Assembly: GCA_965240325.2 (NCBI GenBank)
Contig: OZ251228.1
Location: 930,001 to 994,000 of the forward strand
Reading direction: 5' to 3'
Length of the DNA: 64,000 nucleotides
Source of the DNA: Rebecca billardiae RCC1528
Lineage: Eukaryota; Haptophyta
Part shown: positions 37,418-47,932 of the stretch, piece by piece
How positions within the stretch are numbered: the stretch's first letter is position 1
Layout of the letters: each line of letters opens with the position of its first letter
Position numbers and translations under genes: made by a program
The notes under the pieces: model-generated
What the model was told of the DNA's origin: nothing
Databases searched by the model: none
What the model saw: only the letters and a program-made list of their open reading frames with translations

Positions 37418-38184
37418 CATGGCCAGTCTGCAGCCAAGCCATTACACGGCACCCTCCGCCTCCGCGGAGGGTCTGAGGGCGGAAGAGTGGCTGCGGGCGT
37501 GCTTCGCACGTGAGCCCAGGGCGGCAAGTTGCGGCGGCCTGCGTGAGTATTTTGCGGTCGCAGGGGGGCGGTTTGAGGGCGCAAACGCGGCGGCGTGTTA
37601 TCCCCACACTTCCTGGCTGGCCGCATGCAGACGCTCGGCCTGGTACAGTAGCAGCTCCCCTTCTCGTCGCCTCACCACTGGGCGTACGATCGGCGACTTG
37701 GAAAGCCGAGGCGCGCGTGCGCCGATTGAGGGCGAGAGAGGCGACAACAGGGCAAGCTTGCGCCGCAAGCAGGCAAGGGAATCAATAGTAGAGGCCAGGC
37801 GGGCTGAGCATCTCGCGCGCTCCGTCACAGTGGACTGTCGACCGTGAGCGCGCATGAAAGATGACGTCGCTAAGATGGCGTGCGAGAAGGCCGCCATTTC
37901 GGCCAGTTCTGCAAAGACTGAAGTGCTTTCGCCTTGGTTTTTGAGCGCCTTCTGCTTCTTCAGACTCTATAGAATCGTCCGTCCACCCGGGCTTCCCGCC
38001 AGGTGGGGCCTGCAGCACGCGGTAGAAAAGGGCTTCAAGACTCGACAAAGAGCGCCAGCCCCTCCGAAATGGCGGCCTTCTCGCACGCCATCTTAGCGAC
38101 GTCATCTGAAATGCGCGCTCACGGTCGACAGTGCTGATGAGGTCCACGCCCCTCACCTGCCTGCGCCGGTCTGTTTTGTGGCGG

Positions 38185-38259
38185 TGTCTTTGTGCGGTGT
38201 TGGATGGCGTCAATCACGCCTTAACCAAGTGTGCACGTTCAAATAACATAGTAAACTGT
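38185..38259 (+). repeat. Dispersed module shared with 52,353-52,428, ending AGTAAACTGT
   Basis: The phrases GTGTTGGATGGCGT, AATCACGCCTTAACCAAGTG and TGTGCACGTT are shared in order with 52,353-52,428, and both copies end in AGTAAACTGT. Here the module interrupts the right arm of the inverted repeat; the left arm lacks it, so it is an insertion. Confidence 0.8.
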
Positions 38260-38449
38260 GACCGAGCGCGCGAGATGCTCACCCGGCCGGCCTCTACTAT
38301 TGATTCCCTTGCCTGCACAGTTGCGGCGCAAGCTTGCCCTGTTGTCGCCTCTCTCGCCCCCAATCCGCGCACGCGCGCTTCGGCTATCCAAGTCGCCGAT
38401 CGTACCCCCCAGTGCTGTGAGGCGACGACACGGGGAGCTACCAGGCCCA

Positions 38450-38484
38450 GTGGTAAGATGACGAACGCTTCGTCATCTTACCAC
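38450..38484. repeat. 35-bp perfect hairpin inserted in inverted-repeat arm
   Basis: GTGGTAAGATGACGAA, loop CGC, then the exact reverse complement of the arm. The equivalent place in the left arm lacks it, so it arrived after the arms formed or was lost from one. Confidence 0.9.
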
Positions 38485-39860
38485 CCAGAGCGTCTGTCTG
38501 CATGCGGCCAGCAAGGAAGTGTGGTGATAACACGCCGCCGCCGGCTTTGCGCCCTCGAACCACCGCATACGGCCGTCGCCCACAAGGGTCGCACCAGCGA
38601 ACCACGGACGAAGCACGCCCGCATGACCTTCAGACCCTCCGCGGAGGCGGAGGGGGCCGTGTAACGACTTGGCTGCGGACTGCCAAATGGCACCCGATGA
38701 AGATGGGCAGCAAACAGAACCACGATCGCATGGCACCGGATGAAGATCGCCGTAAGAGGCGTCCGGACCTGACGTTTTCGGCCGCGCCCACGCGCTTCTC
38801 CTCGCCGCGGGCCCCGTGAAGTCGCCGCGTGGGCTCCAACCTGAAACCGGGCTCAAGTTCCAACGAAGGCGCTACTGCGCGACCTCGCGTTTTGAACGAG
38901 CTGCGGAGCCCACAGCGGTGACCTACGAGGACAACCAGGGCACGGTCGATTTGACGAACAACCCGGTGCACCGCCAGCGCACCAAGCAGTGATAAGGTGG
39001 CCGGTTTGCCGGGCGACTCCATGCTGATGATTCCACTACTGCCATATTTTGAAAGCGGGCGGATACGCGTCGCGCGCCTGGCTGATTCAGACCCAGCCGT
39101 TTCGTGGTACCCACGAACAATAAATTGCTCCGTGCGGAGCGGCTGGGAACGTCCAGCAAGGGCCTGAAAGGAGATCCGGCCACGAGGGCCTCGGCGTGGC
39201 GCCCGCCCTTGTGCCGACCCGCCGTCGCGCTCGCGGCTATAGCGCGTCAGATGTCGCGCGCGCGGCCCTCGCGCGAGTCGGATGGACGCGAAACCGTCTT
39301 CACCCGCGCCTCCACCTGGTAAGCGGTGCTCTCCCCCCCTTCGCGCTCGCCGCGCACTGCTTCTGTTCCAAGAGTGCGGTCTGTGGGGCACCGCGCGTAC
39401 GCGTGGCCGGGCACCTCGCAAAACCTTCGAGGGCAGCACTTTTGAGTGGCTGGTATGGCGGGGGACAATGTGTACCGTGAGCTGAGTGGCTACCCGTGTG
39501 CGAGCGCGGAGGGGCCAGCCCTCTTTTTGGGCCACACGTGTCACACTGTTCCATGGCCCGTTCTACCTTGTGTCCGTGTGCACGTACAAGTGGATCAGGG
39601 CGAGGTGGGCGGCCCTTATCGCCGTCGGATGAGACCCAAAGATAGCATGTGCCACGCCGCACCGCGCTGCACCACCAGCCAACAATCTGGGCGGGCGGTA
39701 CCGGCGATCTGCGCGGCGCGATGGGCACGGGCAGCATGCCTGCCAGCGTGACGGCGAACCCGGCAAACCGCCTGCAAATCAGGTTCAACGCGGTCTGAAC
39801 TCCGCGAATCCGGATTTCACGCACGGGAAGACCGAAACGCGTTTCCACTGGATATCGCTA

Positions 39861-39886
39861 GCCGCTCCGCGGGGCCGCGGAGCGGC
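39861..39886. repeat. 26-bp GC-rich hairpin
   Basis: GCCGCTCCGCGG, two-base GG loop, then the exact reverse complement of the arm. It is the fourth short perfect inverted repeat between 30.8 and 39.9 kb. Confidence 0.85.
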
Positions 39887-39933
39887 CTCCCAAAAGGAGC
39901 GGCGGGTCTGAACTAGCCAGGTCGCGCGCTTAG

Positions 39934-40196
39934 TGGAACCAAGGGGCTTACAAAATACCACTGGGGGCGAAACACAGTCGTCGCCACCTGTGTCCGGTGA
40001 GTGGAAAACACTGTGCGAGAAGTTTGAATCCGGGAAAGCGGGTAATCTGTCGACACATCTCGTATTCTTTCAAGGCATTCCGGTCTTTTTTCATACGAGC
40101 TACCGGACACTTTCCGTTTGAGGAGCCGGGGTCGCGACGGGGCTCCGCACTGGCGCTTTCGCCCCCAGTGGTATTTTGTAAGCCTTGGTGGAACTC
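39934..40196. repeat. Inverted repeat pair with about 28-bp identical core
   Basis: The arm at about 39,947-39,974 (core CTTACAAAATACCACTGGGG) is exactly reverse-complemented at about 40,156-40,183. Further matches lie inside and outside (TGTCCGGT against ACCGGACA; TGGAACCAAGG against CCTTGGTGGAAC). The size of about 260 bp and inverted ends suit a miniature inverted-repeat element, but no target duplication is clear. Confidence 0.7.
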
Positions 40197-40833
40197 CGCC
40201 CGACGCTCGCCACCCTCAGCGCGCGCGGCGCAGTCACGTCCATGGGCGCCCAGCGTGCAGGCGGCACGGCCACGCCGCTCGGCCGCGGCGACCGACCTCG
40301 CACGTGTCCTTGCGGCGCGAACGGGCATCCCAGCTGCGGTCCTTCGACCTGTGCGCCGGGAGACGTGTGCGAGCTATGGAAAGCGCGCGCGCTGCAAGCA
40401 GCACGGCGCGCTCACACGTCGCCGCTTGGTGATGTCGAAGGACTGACGTCACCAAGGCTACTTCGACAACAACGTCCCCGCCTCCTGCACGTCGCGGCGA
40501 ATCTGCATGCTGTTCGACCACCTCCGATGTCGAGGGAGGGTGTAAGACCGAGTTCTACGAGGAGTTGCACTCTGACAGTGCCGAGGCGTACATGACGATA
40601 ACGGACAGGCGCCGAGTTCCATCAGCTATCGGGTCGCCCATCCTCGGCACCCAGGACGGCGTTGTTATTCCCGAGTCAGGCAGTTACCTACGCCGCGGCC
40701 TGCATGCCGGAAGCTGGGCCGCCGATTACATGCGCACGGGCGTTTTTGTTGACCCGGCGGCGGCCTGTTCATGTGGAGACTCCTTCCAGATTAGTTCTGG
40801 CCATCATTACAGATGGGCAGGGCGCATCTTCAG

Positions 40834-42837
40834 CTACAACAGCGGGTCCGTGCCATTCCATGACACGTGCGCGCCACTCCACTTTGTGTGGAGCGTGTGC
40901 TCGAGTGGCGGCACAAGGTCGTTCCCGTGGTACTCCGCCTGTGGCTTGCTCGGGTCCACCGTCAGCCGGATGACCTCGTCCTGAGCGGCCGACGCCAACC
41001 CGGTGGATGGGCAGCGCCGAGTCAGCGCGCACGTGCGGCCAGCGCACGCGCACGCGCGTGGCGCATACTCATGCGAGGGGCGCCGCACCTGGTTCGCGAG
41101 CATGTCGTAGTAGTACAGGTCGAATGCAGCGCTCGGCGTGTTAGGTAGCGCGTTCGGCGAGAAGACAACGGTGTAGTGTGACTCCATGAAGCACAGCCAG
41201 ACGGGAATCGAGGGGCTTTTGAGATTCTCGCCCACGATGACGTGGCCGTAGTGCTCGAAAAGTGACAGGAGGCCGACTGGCGACCGGCGCGTCACGCCGT
41301 GCATCTTCATCCCATCGAGGTCCTGCGCGTGTGCGCGCGCGCGCGTGCACATGCAGCGCACACGCGCCGGGCCGACTGAGCGCGCTGTACGCTGCGCACG
41401 CACCAGGGCACCCGGAGCACGCGCGCCTACCTGCACGCCGTCGAAGACGTTGGAGCAGGCACGCCCCACCAGGACGAGGTTGACGAGTTCCTGCGTGCAG
41501 TACCCGTGCGCGCCGAGCAGCGTGCAGGGCGCGCCTGTGTTGTCCATGTGCTCACGAACGCGATCCGGACCGCCCGCGCTCATGACGCACGAGAAGGCGA
41601 AGGCGACCACTCCCGCGCCGTCTGGCATCTGCAGGTACGGCAGCCTATCGCGCACGCATGCCTGCAGGTCTGCGAGCGTGTCGAACTCGAGCACGCTCGC
41701 CTCACGCCCCATTTCGCGCGCAGGCGGGAGGACCATGCGCCCCGGAAACTGCACCAGGCACGCGCGCGGCGCCGCGGCGCTTGCCTCCTCGGCGATGCGC
41801 CACAGCGCCCCGCTGATCGCGCGGGCGAGGGCCTCGTCGCGCTCGGCGGGCGTGGCGTGCAGCGGGTTGACGGCGGCGGCCCCACTCGCGACGCCGGCGA
41901 CCGAGCCCGGCGCGCACATCTCCCGCAGCGTGAGCGCCTGCACCGCGGCGATGACACCACACGTGCCGCCGCGGTGCTGGTAGAGGCCAAAAGGGAGTGC
42001 GCGCACGCTCGTGAACCCAAAGCCCTGCCGCACCCACGAGGCCATCCACTCCGCGCCCGCACGCCCGTGGAAGAGCGTGCTGAGCGCCTCTGCCGCCCGT
42101 GCACCAAGCTCAGACTGGCGCAGAGCGCTGCGCACGCCGGCACTGAGCGCGGCGCTCGGCGTGGGGCTGTCGGCCAACGTGCCGATCCGACGAGCAGGCA
42201 CGACGTCCGCGCCATCCACGTCCTCGTCGAAGTCCTCCTCCACGAGCAACGTGCCGCTCAGCGCGGCCGCGCGCCCCGCGCCGCTGCCCGCGGCGCGAGC
42301 GTGCTGCGTGCCCCAATCCGTGCGCACCGAGGCCGATGACGTCGCGTCCGGCGGGCCCGCGCAAGGGGCGGCACGCGGTGGCGCCGGCTGATTGGGAGCA
42401 TACCCATCGCTGAGCTGCCGAGCGTGTCGGCCGTCAGTCGGCGCAGCGCTCGCAGGGCGCAGCCTATCGGCGGCGGCCATGGACGCTGACGCCGCCGGCG
42501 GCGGCGGCGGCTGCGCGTGGGGCGGCGGTACCACGGCGGCACTCCCCGCGTCCGGCCCAGCGGGCTCGCGCGCGTCCACCCGCAGGTGTCGCTCGTTGAG
42601 CAGCAGCGCCTCCACGACCATCTCCAGCAGCGAGCCGAGCGCCGGCTCGCGCTCCTTGTTGCGCTTGACGAGGCGCTCGAGCTTCAGACCGCGCGCGGTC
42701 GCGCTTCGCGAGCTCAGCGTGTGCTCGTCGCGCGGCCGCTCGACGTCGAGCGCCTCGAGCGTCTGCTTGAGCCCGTTGCGCGCCAGGTACTCGCGCACGA
42801 GCGCGTCCGCGTGCTGCCGCACGCTCTCCGACCCCAT
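40834..42837 (-). CDS. MINDY4: MINDY4-like K48-linkage deubiquitinase, 3 exons
   Basis: MINDY enzymes are cysteine deubiquitinases that trim long K48-linked ubiquitin chains. Minus-strand exons are 42,837-41,431, 41,322-41,089 and 40,980-40,834; both introns are GT-AG and 108 bp. The protein is 595 residues from the ATG at 42,837. The N-terminal part (LVREYLARNGLKQTLEALDV, then RPRDEHTLSSR) resembles the N-terminus of animal MINDY4. Residues about 95-200 are a Pro/Ala-rich linker. The catalytic domain includes LYQHRGGTCGVIAAVQA, with the predicted nucleophile Cys293, and FMESHYTVVFSP, with the predicted His518. It also has HGYCTQELVNLVL, SLFEHYGHVIVGE, FDLYYYDMLANQ and NDLVPPLEHTLHTKWSGAHV near the C-terminus. 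All introns are phase 0 and stop-free. The gene diverges from exportin-T. Confidence 0.93.
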   Translation of the reverse strand: MGSESVRQHADALVREYLARNGLKQTLEALDVERPRDEHTLSSRSATARGLKLERLVKRNKEREPALGSLLEMVVEALLLNERHLRVDAREPAGPDAGSAAVVPPPHAQPPPPPAASASMAAADRLRPASAAPTDGRHARQLSDGYAPNQPAPPRAAPCAGPPDATSSASVRTDWGTQHARAAGSGAGRAAALSGTLLVEEDFDEDVDGADVVPARRIGTLADSPTPSAALSAGVRSALRQSELGARAAEALSTLFHGRAGAEWMASWVRQGFGFTSVRALPFGLYQHRGGTCGVIAAVQALTLREMCAPGSVAGVASGAAAVNPLHATPAERDEALARAISGALWRIAEEASAAAPRACLVQFPGRMVLPPAREMGREASVLEFDTLADLQACVRDRLPYLQMPDGAGVVAFAFSCVMSAGGPDRVREHMDNTGAPCTLLGAHGYCTQELVNLVLVGRACSNVFDGVQVGARAPGALVRAQRTARSVGPARVRCMCTRARAHAQDLDGMKMHGVTRRSPVGLLSLFEHYGHVIVGENLKSPSIPVWLCFMESHYTVVFSPNALPNTPSAAFDLYYYDMLANQVRRPSHEYAPRACACAGRTCALTRRCPSTGLASAAQDEVIRLTVDPSKPQAEYHGNDLVPPLEHTLHTKWSGAHVSWNGTDPLL

Positions 42838-43194
42838 GCGCGCCTGACTCGTGAGCAGTGGCGGCGGGCGAAGCTGCCGTTGTCGGCCGCGGTTGTGACG
42901 GCAGCGCGCGGCCCTGCGCTCGAAACCCCTCCGGGGGGCGCGCCGACGCTCGGGCGGGCGCGTTCGCACGCCTCGCGAACGGTTCGAAGAGCGCCTCGGA
43001 CTCGCCTCTCCGCACCTGCCTTGTGTCGAGTTGCTGGTGAGCAGCCTGGTCCGGCTGCCCACCGTCGCTTTCGGAGCTTGCCGAGTTGCCGGCTTGCGTG
43101 CTCCCCGGACTCCGCGAGCTGCAGAGCGGACGGCGAGGGCGGAGGAGCATGGCTGCGTGACGCGCATGCGCAGTGGCGGTGGAGGTAGGAGTCC
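42838..43194. promoter_or_regulatory. Candidate bidirectional promoter, MINDY4 / exportin-T
   Basis: Only 357 bp separate the two divergent start codons, so both promoters must lie here unless untranslated exons are elsewhere. I see no TATA box. The sequence is less regular than the coding flanks. Assignment is positional. Confidence 0.4.
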
Positions 43195-46100
43195 ATGGAC
43201 GAGGCCACGCGCGAGCAGTTCGAGCAGGCTGTGCTCGCCTCGTTCAACCAGTCGATCGACGCGAGCTACCGTCACGCCGCCTTCACCTCGCTCACCCAGC
43301 TCAAGCAGGCGGACGGCGGGTGGCGTTTCTGCCTGGACGGGCTGCTGCACACGCAGCACGTCGAGGTGCAGTTCTGGTGCCTGCAGGCGCTGTGCGAGGT
43401 GGTGCACCAGGGCCAGTACGCGCGATTCGTCGCCGAGGACGTGAACCGCCTGCAGGCCGCCGTCTTCGCGTGGCTGGAGCGCGTGTCTGCGAGTGAGCCG
43501 CCGTTCATCAAGGTGCGCGCGCGAGCGCTCGCCCCGAGCGACACGCGGCGCGGCGTGCGGCGCAGTGTGCTCGCCTGGCTGCGCTGCACGCGCCGCTGCG
43601 CGCTCTTCCCGTGCGTGGGCTCCGCGCGCTCCACGCCTGACGCCCGCCGCGCTCGCCCGCGAGCGCGCCCACCCGCGCGCGCGCAGAACAAGCTCGCGCA
43701 GCTGCTGATCGCGATGGTCGAGGTGGACTACCCCGAGCGGTGGCGCGGCTTCTTCGCGTCGCTGCTGAACTACCTGAACCAGGGCGGCGTGGCCGTGGAC
43801 ATGTTCCTGCGCGTGCTCACCACGCTGCACGACGAGGTCCTCTCGGCCGAATCGGGCGCGCGCACGCCCGAGCGTCTGCCCATCAGCACGCGCATCAAGG
43901 ACACGATGCGCGCCGAGTGCATGGCGCACATCGTCGAGGCGTGGTACGCCATCCTGATGCGCACCGCGACGGCGGGGACGCACGTCGAGCTCGCCACGCA
44001 GACGCTCTACGCGCTGCGGCTGTACGTGCCGTGGATCGACATCGCGCTCGTGGCGAACGAGCGGCTGCTGCCGATGCTGCTCGGCTTTGTGCCGCGCGAG
44101 GGGCTGCACGCGGAGGCGTGCGGCGTGCTGTGCGAGCTCGTGCTCAAGGGGATGGAGCCGGCGCCGAAGCTGGCGCACCTGCGCGCGCTGCGGCTGACGC
44201 CGACACTTGCCGCCTACCTCGACGCCGCCGACGGCCGTGGCGGCGCCGCGCGCCCGTCGCTCGCGCTGGCGACGCTCGTGTCGACGCTGTGCGACGAGCT
44301 GCTGGAGTGCTGGGACAAGCTGCCGTCCGACTCGCAGCAGGCCGCGGACGCGTACAGCGCGCTGCAGGAGGCGCTGCCGCTCGCGCTCGCGTGCTTCGGC
44401 TCGGACGAGCAGGAGACCTCGCACGTCGCCGTGCCCTTCCTCAACGCGTACCTCGGCCGGCTGCGCCGCGCCAACCTGTCGGCGCAGGCGCTCGGCGCGC
44501 ACGCCAACACGCTCGGCCAGCTGCTGCTCGCGCTCACGCGCCGCATGTGCTACCCGCCGGAGTACAGCTTCGACGAGCCGGACGAGCCGGAGGAGGAGTT
44601 CCACGCGTACCGGCGCGACCTCGCCACGCTCTTCAAGGCCGCCGCGCGCGTCGACCGCGAGCGCACGCTCGAGCTGACGTGCGAGCTCGTGCAGGGCGTC
44701 GTGAAGGGGTGCGCGGACGTGCCGTTTGCCCACGCCGAGTGCGCGCTCTTCCTGCTGTACCAGCTGGGCGAGGGGCTGCCCGAGGCGGCGTTCCGCATGG
44801 ACGACTCGCACTTCACGCGGATGCTCGTCGCCGTGTGCGCCTCGACGCTCTCCGCGTACCCGCACCGCGCGGTGCAGACGCTCTACTTCGAGCTGCTCGT
44901 GCGGTACGTGCGCTTCTTCACCTCGCGCCCGCAGTTTGTGGGCCCCGCGCTGCAGGCGCTGTGCGACGCGCGCGGGCTGGGCAACGCCGACGCGGAGGTG
45001 CGCGGGCGGGTGTGCTACCTGCTGCTGCGCTTCGTCAAGGCGATGCATCAGAGCATGGCGCCGCCCGCGCCGAGCAGCGCGGCCAGCGGCGCCGGCGGCG
45101 GACCGGGCACGGGCGGCGGCGCCGGCGCCGGCGCCGGCGCCGGCGGCGGCGGCGGCGACGACTCGAGCGTCGCATCCGGCAGCGCGCGCCAGGCGCTGCA
45201 GCCGTACGTCGAGACGATCCTGCTGTCGATGCAGGCGCCGATGCTCGCCGAGCCGCTGCAGGACGAGGCCTCGCAGCAGCAGCTCAGCGCAGCCACGGCC
45301 GCGGAGCTCGGCGGCCCGGCACCGAACGGGAGCGCGGCGGAGGGCGAGGGCGGCCTGCGCGTGAGTGCGGCCGAGCAGATGCACTTGTTTGAGACGGCGG
45401 GCGTGCTGCTCGGCGGTGGCTTGGCGCCAGCCGACGTGTCAGCGCGCCTGCTGCTGCTGCTGCTGCAGCCGCTCTCGCACGCGCTCTCGCTCGTGCGCGC
45501 CGAGCAGCTGAGCGCGGACGGGCAGGCGGCGCAGCCGCAGCCGGCGGCCGGCGGCGCAGGGGGCGGCGGCGAGGACGAGGCGGCCGCGTCGGCCGCCGCC
45601 GCGCGCGTGTGCCGCGCGGCGCACATTGTGGGCGCTCTGGGCACGCTCTCGAAGGGCTTCTCGCACGCACACGCGCAGCCAGTCGCGCACGTCTTCGAGG
45701 CGGCGCTCGAGGCGGCGCTGCAGACGGCGGCCGTCCTGCCGCGCGCCGCCGAGCTGCGCGGGCGCGTGCTGATGCTGCTGCACCGCATGGTCGAGTGCCT
45801 CGGCGCGCGCGTGCTCCCGTTTGCGCGCGCGGCCGTGCCCGGGCTGCTGCAGGGCACGGACGGCGCCGAGCTGCACGAGGTCGTCACGCTCGTCAACCAG
45901 CTCGTCACCAAGTTCAAGGCGCGCTGCCACGAGCAGATGGTCGAGCTGCTGCCTCACGTGCGCGCTCTGCTCGAGCGCCTGCCTGTCGGCCGGCCGCTGC
46001 GCGCCTGCGCCGCTGTGCGCGTGCGCCGCTCCTTTGGGCCCGCTGACGCGCCCACGCTCACGCGCCCTCTCCCCGCGCCGCCCGTCGCACCCGCGCGCAG

Positions 46101-46937
46101 ATCTCCGCGCGTCTGCTCGACTCGATCGGCGCGCCGCTGCCGGGCGCGCTGCCGACGGGCACGCCCCTCTCGGAGGAGGAGCGCGAGCGCGTGCTGCTGC
46201 TGCGCTACTACCACTCGTTTGTGCACGGCCTCGTGCACAACGGGCTCGCGGCGGCGCTTGTCGCGCCGAGCAATCGCGGCTCGATGGACACGCTCCTCGG
46301 CGTGCTCGTCAAGGTGCGGCCCTGCGCGCGGCCCTTCGATCGGTCGGCGCGGCGTGCGCGCACTGGTGCCCTGTCGTGCCCACGTGCGACTCTCACGCGC
46401 AAGTGCCTCGGCGTCCGCCCTCCGCGCGCGGCGCGGCGCGTGCTGCAGGGCTGCGTCGATGCGCCCGACCCGCAGATCCAGCGGCAGGCCGTGGCAGCGC
46501 TGCACAAGCTCGTGGAGCTGTGGGCGACAGGGCCGACCAACGGCTCAGCCGCGCGCGCGGACGACGATGGCGCGGACGCGCACACGCCCATCCCGGGCTT
46601 CGACGCGTATGCGCTGGGGCAGGTGGCGCCTGCGTACGTGCAGGCACTGCTGCACCCGTACCTCAACCTCAAGGACGCATCGTGCCTGCAGCTCATCGAG
46701 GCGCTCGCGAGCGGGCAGCAGGCGCTGTACACGGCGCTTGGCAGCCAGTACACCGCCTTCCTGGCCGACTCAGCGCTGCCCGCACTTGGGTGCGCGCCCG
46801 AGCTGGTCGCCACCTATGTGCAGCACGTGACAAGCGCGCCGGGCAGCACGCTCCCCACCCAGCAGCGCCCGGTCGGCTTCCGCGACTTCCTGCGCGAGTT
46901 TGCCGCGAACTACCAGGCATCCCGGCAGCGGCAGTAG
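43195..46937 (+). CDS. XPOT: Exportin-T (tRNA nuclear export receptor), 4 exons
   Basis: Exportin-T binds mature tRNA with RanGTP and carries it through nuclear pores. Exons: 43,195-43,512; 43,687-about 46,014 (45,984 is an alternative donor); 46,101-46,313; 46,449-46,937. Introns are GT-AG and all phase 0. The protein is about 1,105-1,115 residues, against about 960 in animals. Family-like stretches include PFIK|NKLAQLL, ISTRIKDTMRAECMAHIVEAWY, YVPWIDIALVANERLLPMLL, EYSFDEPDEPEEEFHAYRRDL, YFELLVRYVRFF, HLFETAGVLL and VLPFARAAVPGLL, spread over HEAT repeats. Extra length comes from Gly/Ala-rich insertions at about residues 564-600 and 725-745, encoded by GGC/GCC repeats. Introns 1 and 3 are multiples of three without stops, so the frame reads through them. 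The start ATG at 43,195 gives MDEATREQFEQAV. Confidence 0.93.
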
Positions 46938-47542
46938 GCGGCGACACCTGACGGATTATGACTACTAGCAGTAGAGCTCTACCGATACGATGGCGATGAT
47001 CCGATTCCGAGCAGGCGGCTGACTGATATATGACTCACTGAGCCGTCTCGGGCCGGCGGCCCGGCGAGTGTCGTGCGGACCTGTCACACTCACCTGACGG
47101 TGACTCCTGAGTCCTGACTCTCGGAGACGGTAATAATGCTGACCTGAGTGTCGGACCGTCTCCCGTGATTCCTCGGAGTGCCTCATCCGTCAATGTCATC
47201 GGACAGCGCAGTTGCGAGCTGCTTATATTCTAATATTGACGACTACTGTGCTCAGGCGGATATGGCGCCGCCCCGTACCCGTCAGTCGTCACGGTCACCG
47301 ACTCACAGGCCGACTCACAGGGAGCTGAGCTGCTTACAGAATCACCGTAATTCACAGCCTCGCATTCTCGGGCTCCGTTACGGTAGCCGGGTAGCTCTAC
47401 GTGCTGCTGTTCCGTAGTGTTCGCAGGGCGCGAATCCAGGCATCCAATTTCGGTGAGTACCACCGATGCGGCCATTATCTTGTCCGCGAGGGAAGAAGGC
47501 GGGAATCTCGAGGGCTCCATGCCAGCCTGGAGGCTGCCGCCA
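46938..47542. other. Convergent intergenic region
   Basis: The 605 bp between the 3' ends of exportin-T and bL27m hold no supported gene. The base composition is lower in GC than the genes, and short GACT/GAGTC-like words recur (about 47,095-47,165). Confidence 0.6.
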
Positions 47543-47932
47543 TCACTCTGATCCCCATGGCGCCGCCGTGCGCACACGTGGAGGCCGTTTCAGTGGGTTC
47601 TCGCGCGTGGGGAAGACATGGGCGAACTTTCGTTTCTTGCGGTTGTCGTAGGAGAAGTGGACATAGCCCGGCACGAGTGCAAAAAGTGTGTGATCGCGTC
47701 CTGCGCCGACACGCTCGCCCGCATGAATCCGGAAGCCTCGCTGCCTGACGATGACGCTGCCCGCTTTGCACACCTGCCCACCGAAGAGCTTGGTGCCGAG
47801 GTACTTGGCGTTTGAATCTCGGCCGTTTTTCGACGCGCCCGCCGCCGCTTTTGTCGCATGCCGGATCGGCCCGACGAGGGACGCAGTGGGGTTGCACAGC
47901 GCACGCCACAGCGCGCCGCGTAGCGCCATCAT
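47543..47932 (-). CDS. MRPL27: Mitochondrial ribosomal protein bL27m
   Basis: A single exon of 129 residues. bL27 lies near the peptidyl-transferase centre of the large subunit. The first ~33 residues ([20 protein letters not shown]) are Arg/Ala-rich and hydroxylated, with no acidic residue, as in a mitochondrial presequence. The bL27 core follows: [60 protein letters not shown]. It ends in a basic tail ([19 protein letters not shown]). A plastid location is possible but less likely, as no signal-peptide-like start typical of complex plastids is seen. Two adjacent ATGs (47,932 and 47,929) could serve as start. It diverges from cyclin B with 421 bp between. Confidence 0.92.
   Translation of the reverse strand: MMALRGALWRALCNPTASLVGPIRHATKAAAGASKNGRDSNAKYLGTKLFGGQVCKAGSVIVRQRGFRIHAGERVGAGRDHTLFALVPGYVHFSYDNRKKRKFAHVFPTRENPLKRPPRVRTAAPWGSE

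Larger units (their letters stand above)
37418..38690. repeat. Large imperfect inverted repeat with a 164-bp spacer
   Basis: The left arm (about 37,418-37,899) and the right arm (about 38,064-38,690) are reverse complements with scattered differences. Paired blocks include CGAAGCACGCCCGC, CAGACCCTCCGCGGAGGCGG, ATAACACGCCGCCG, TGCATGCGGCCAGC, AAGTCGCCGATCGTAC, CCTCTACTATTGATTCCCTT, GCGCAAGCTTGCCCTGTTGT and CTTCTCGCACGCCATCTTAG. The right arm is longer because it contains two insertions: a 75-115-bp module (about 38,140-38,259) and a 35-bp hairpin (38,450-38,484). No transposase is seen. It may be a palindromic non-autonomous transposon or two inverted copies of one element. Confidence 0.85.
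38990..40440. other. Repeat-derived sequence between the two copia pieces
   Basis: No gene is supported. It includes a 12-bp-arm GC palindrome at 39,861-39,886 (GCCGCTCCGCGG, GG, reverse complement) and an inverted repeat at 39,934-40,196. A 182-codon minus-strand open frame (39,848-39,300) has no motif I recognise and is probably spurious. Confidence 0.5.
38889..40545 (+). mobile_element. Split Ty1/copia remnant (RNase H fragment and 3' end)
   Basis: Bases 38,889-38,989 match the RNase H part of the intact element at 55,034-55,141, encoding DNQGTVDLTNNPVH. Bases about 40,441-40,545 match its last codons and polypurine tract (CACCAAGGCTAC, CTGCATGCTGTTC, GATGTCGAGGGAGGGTGT). In the intact element these points are about 200 bp apart. 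Here about 1.45 kb lies between them, so other sequence has been inserted or rearranged. Both parts are frame-damaged. Confidence 0.75.

Noticed and set aside
39300-39848. 182-codon minus-strand frame between copia pieces
   Set aside because: No recognisable motif, low complexity in parts, and location in nested repeat debris.
40565-40984. Plus-strand frame of 139 codons before the MINDY4 3' end
   Set aside because: Its second half is antisense to MINDY4 exon 3; the first half has no motifs.
40834-45384. A 1,516-codon minus-strand frame covering MINDY4 and the antisense of exportin-T
   Set aside because: Only the part from 42,837 down is MINDY4. The upstream part is the complement of exportin-T coding sequence and has no family motifs; it is open because stops are rare in GC-rich DNA.
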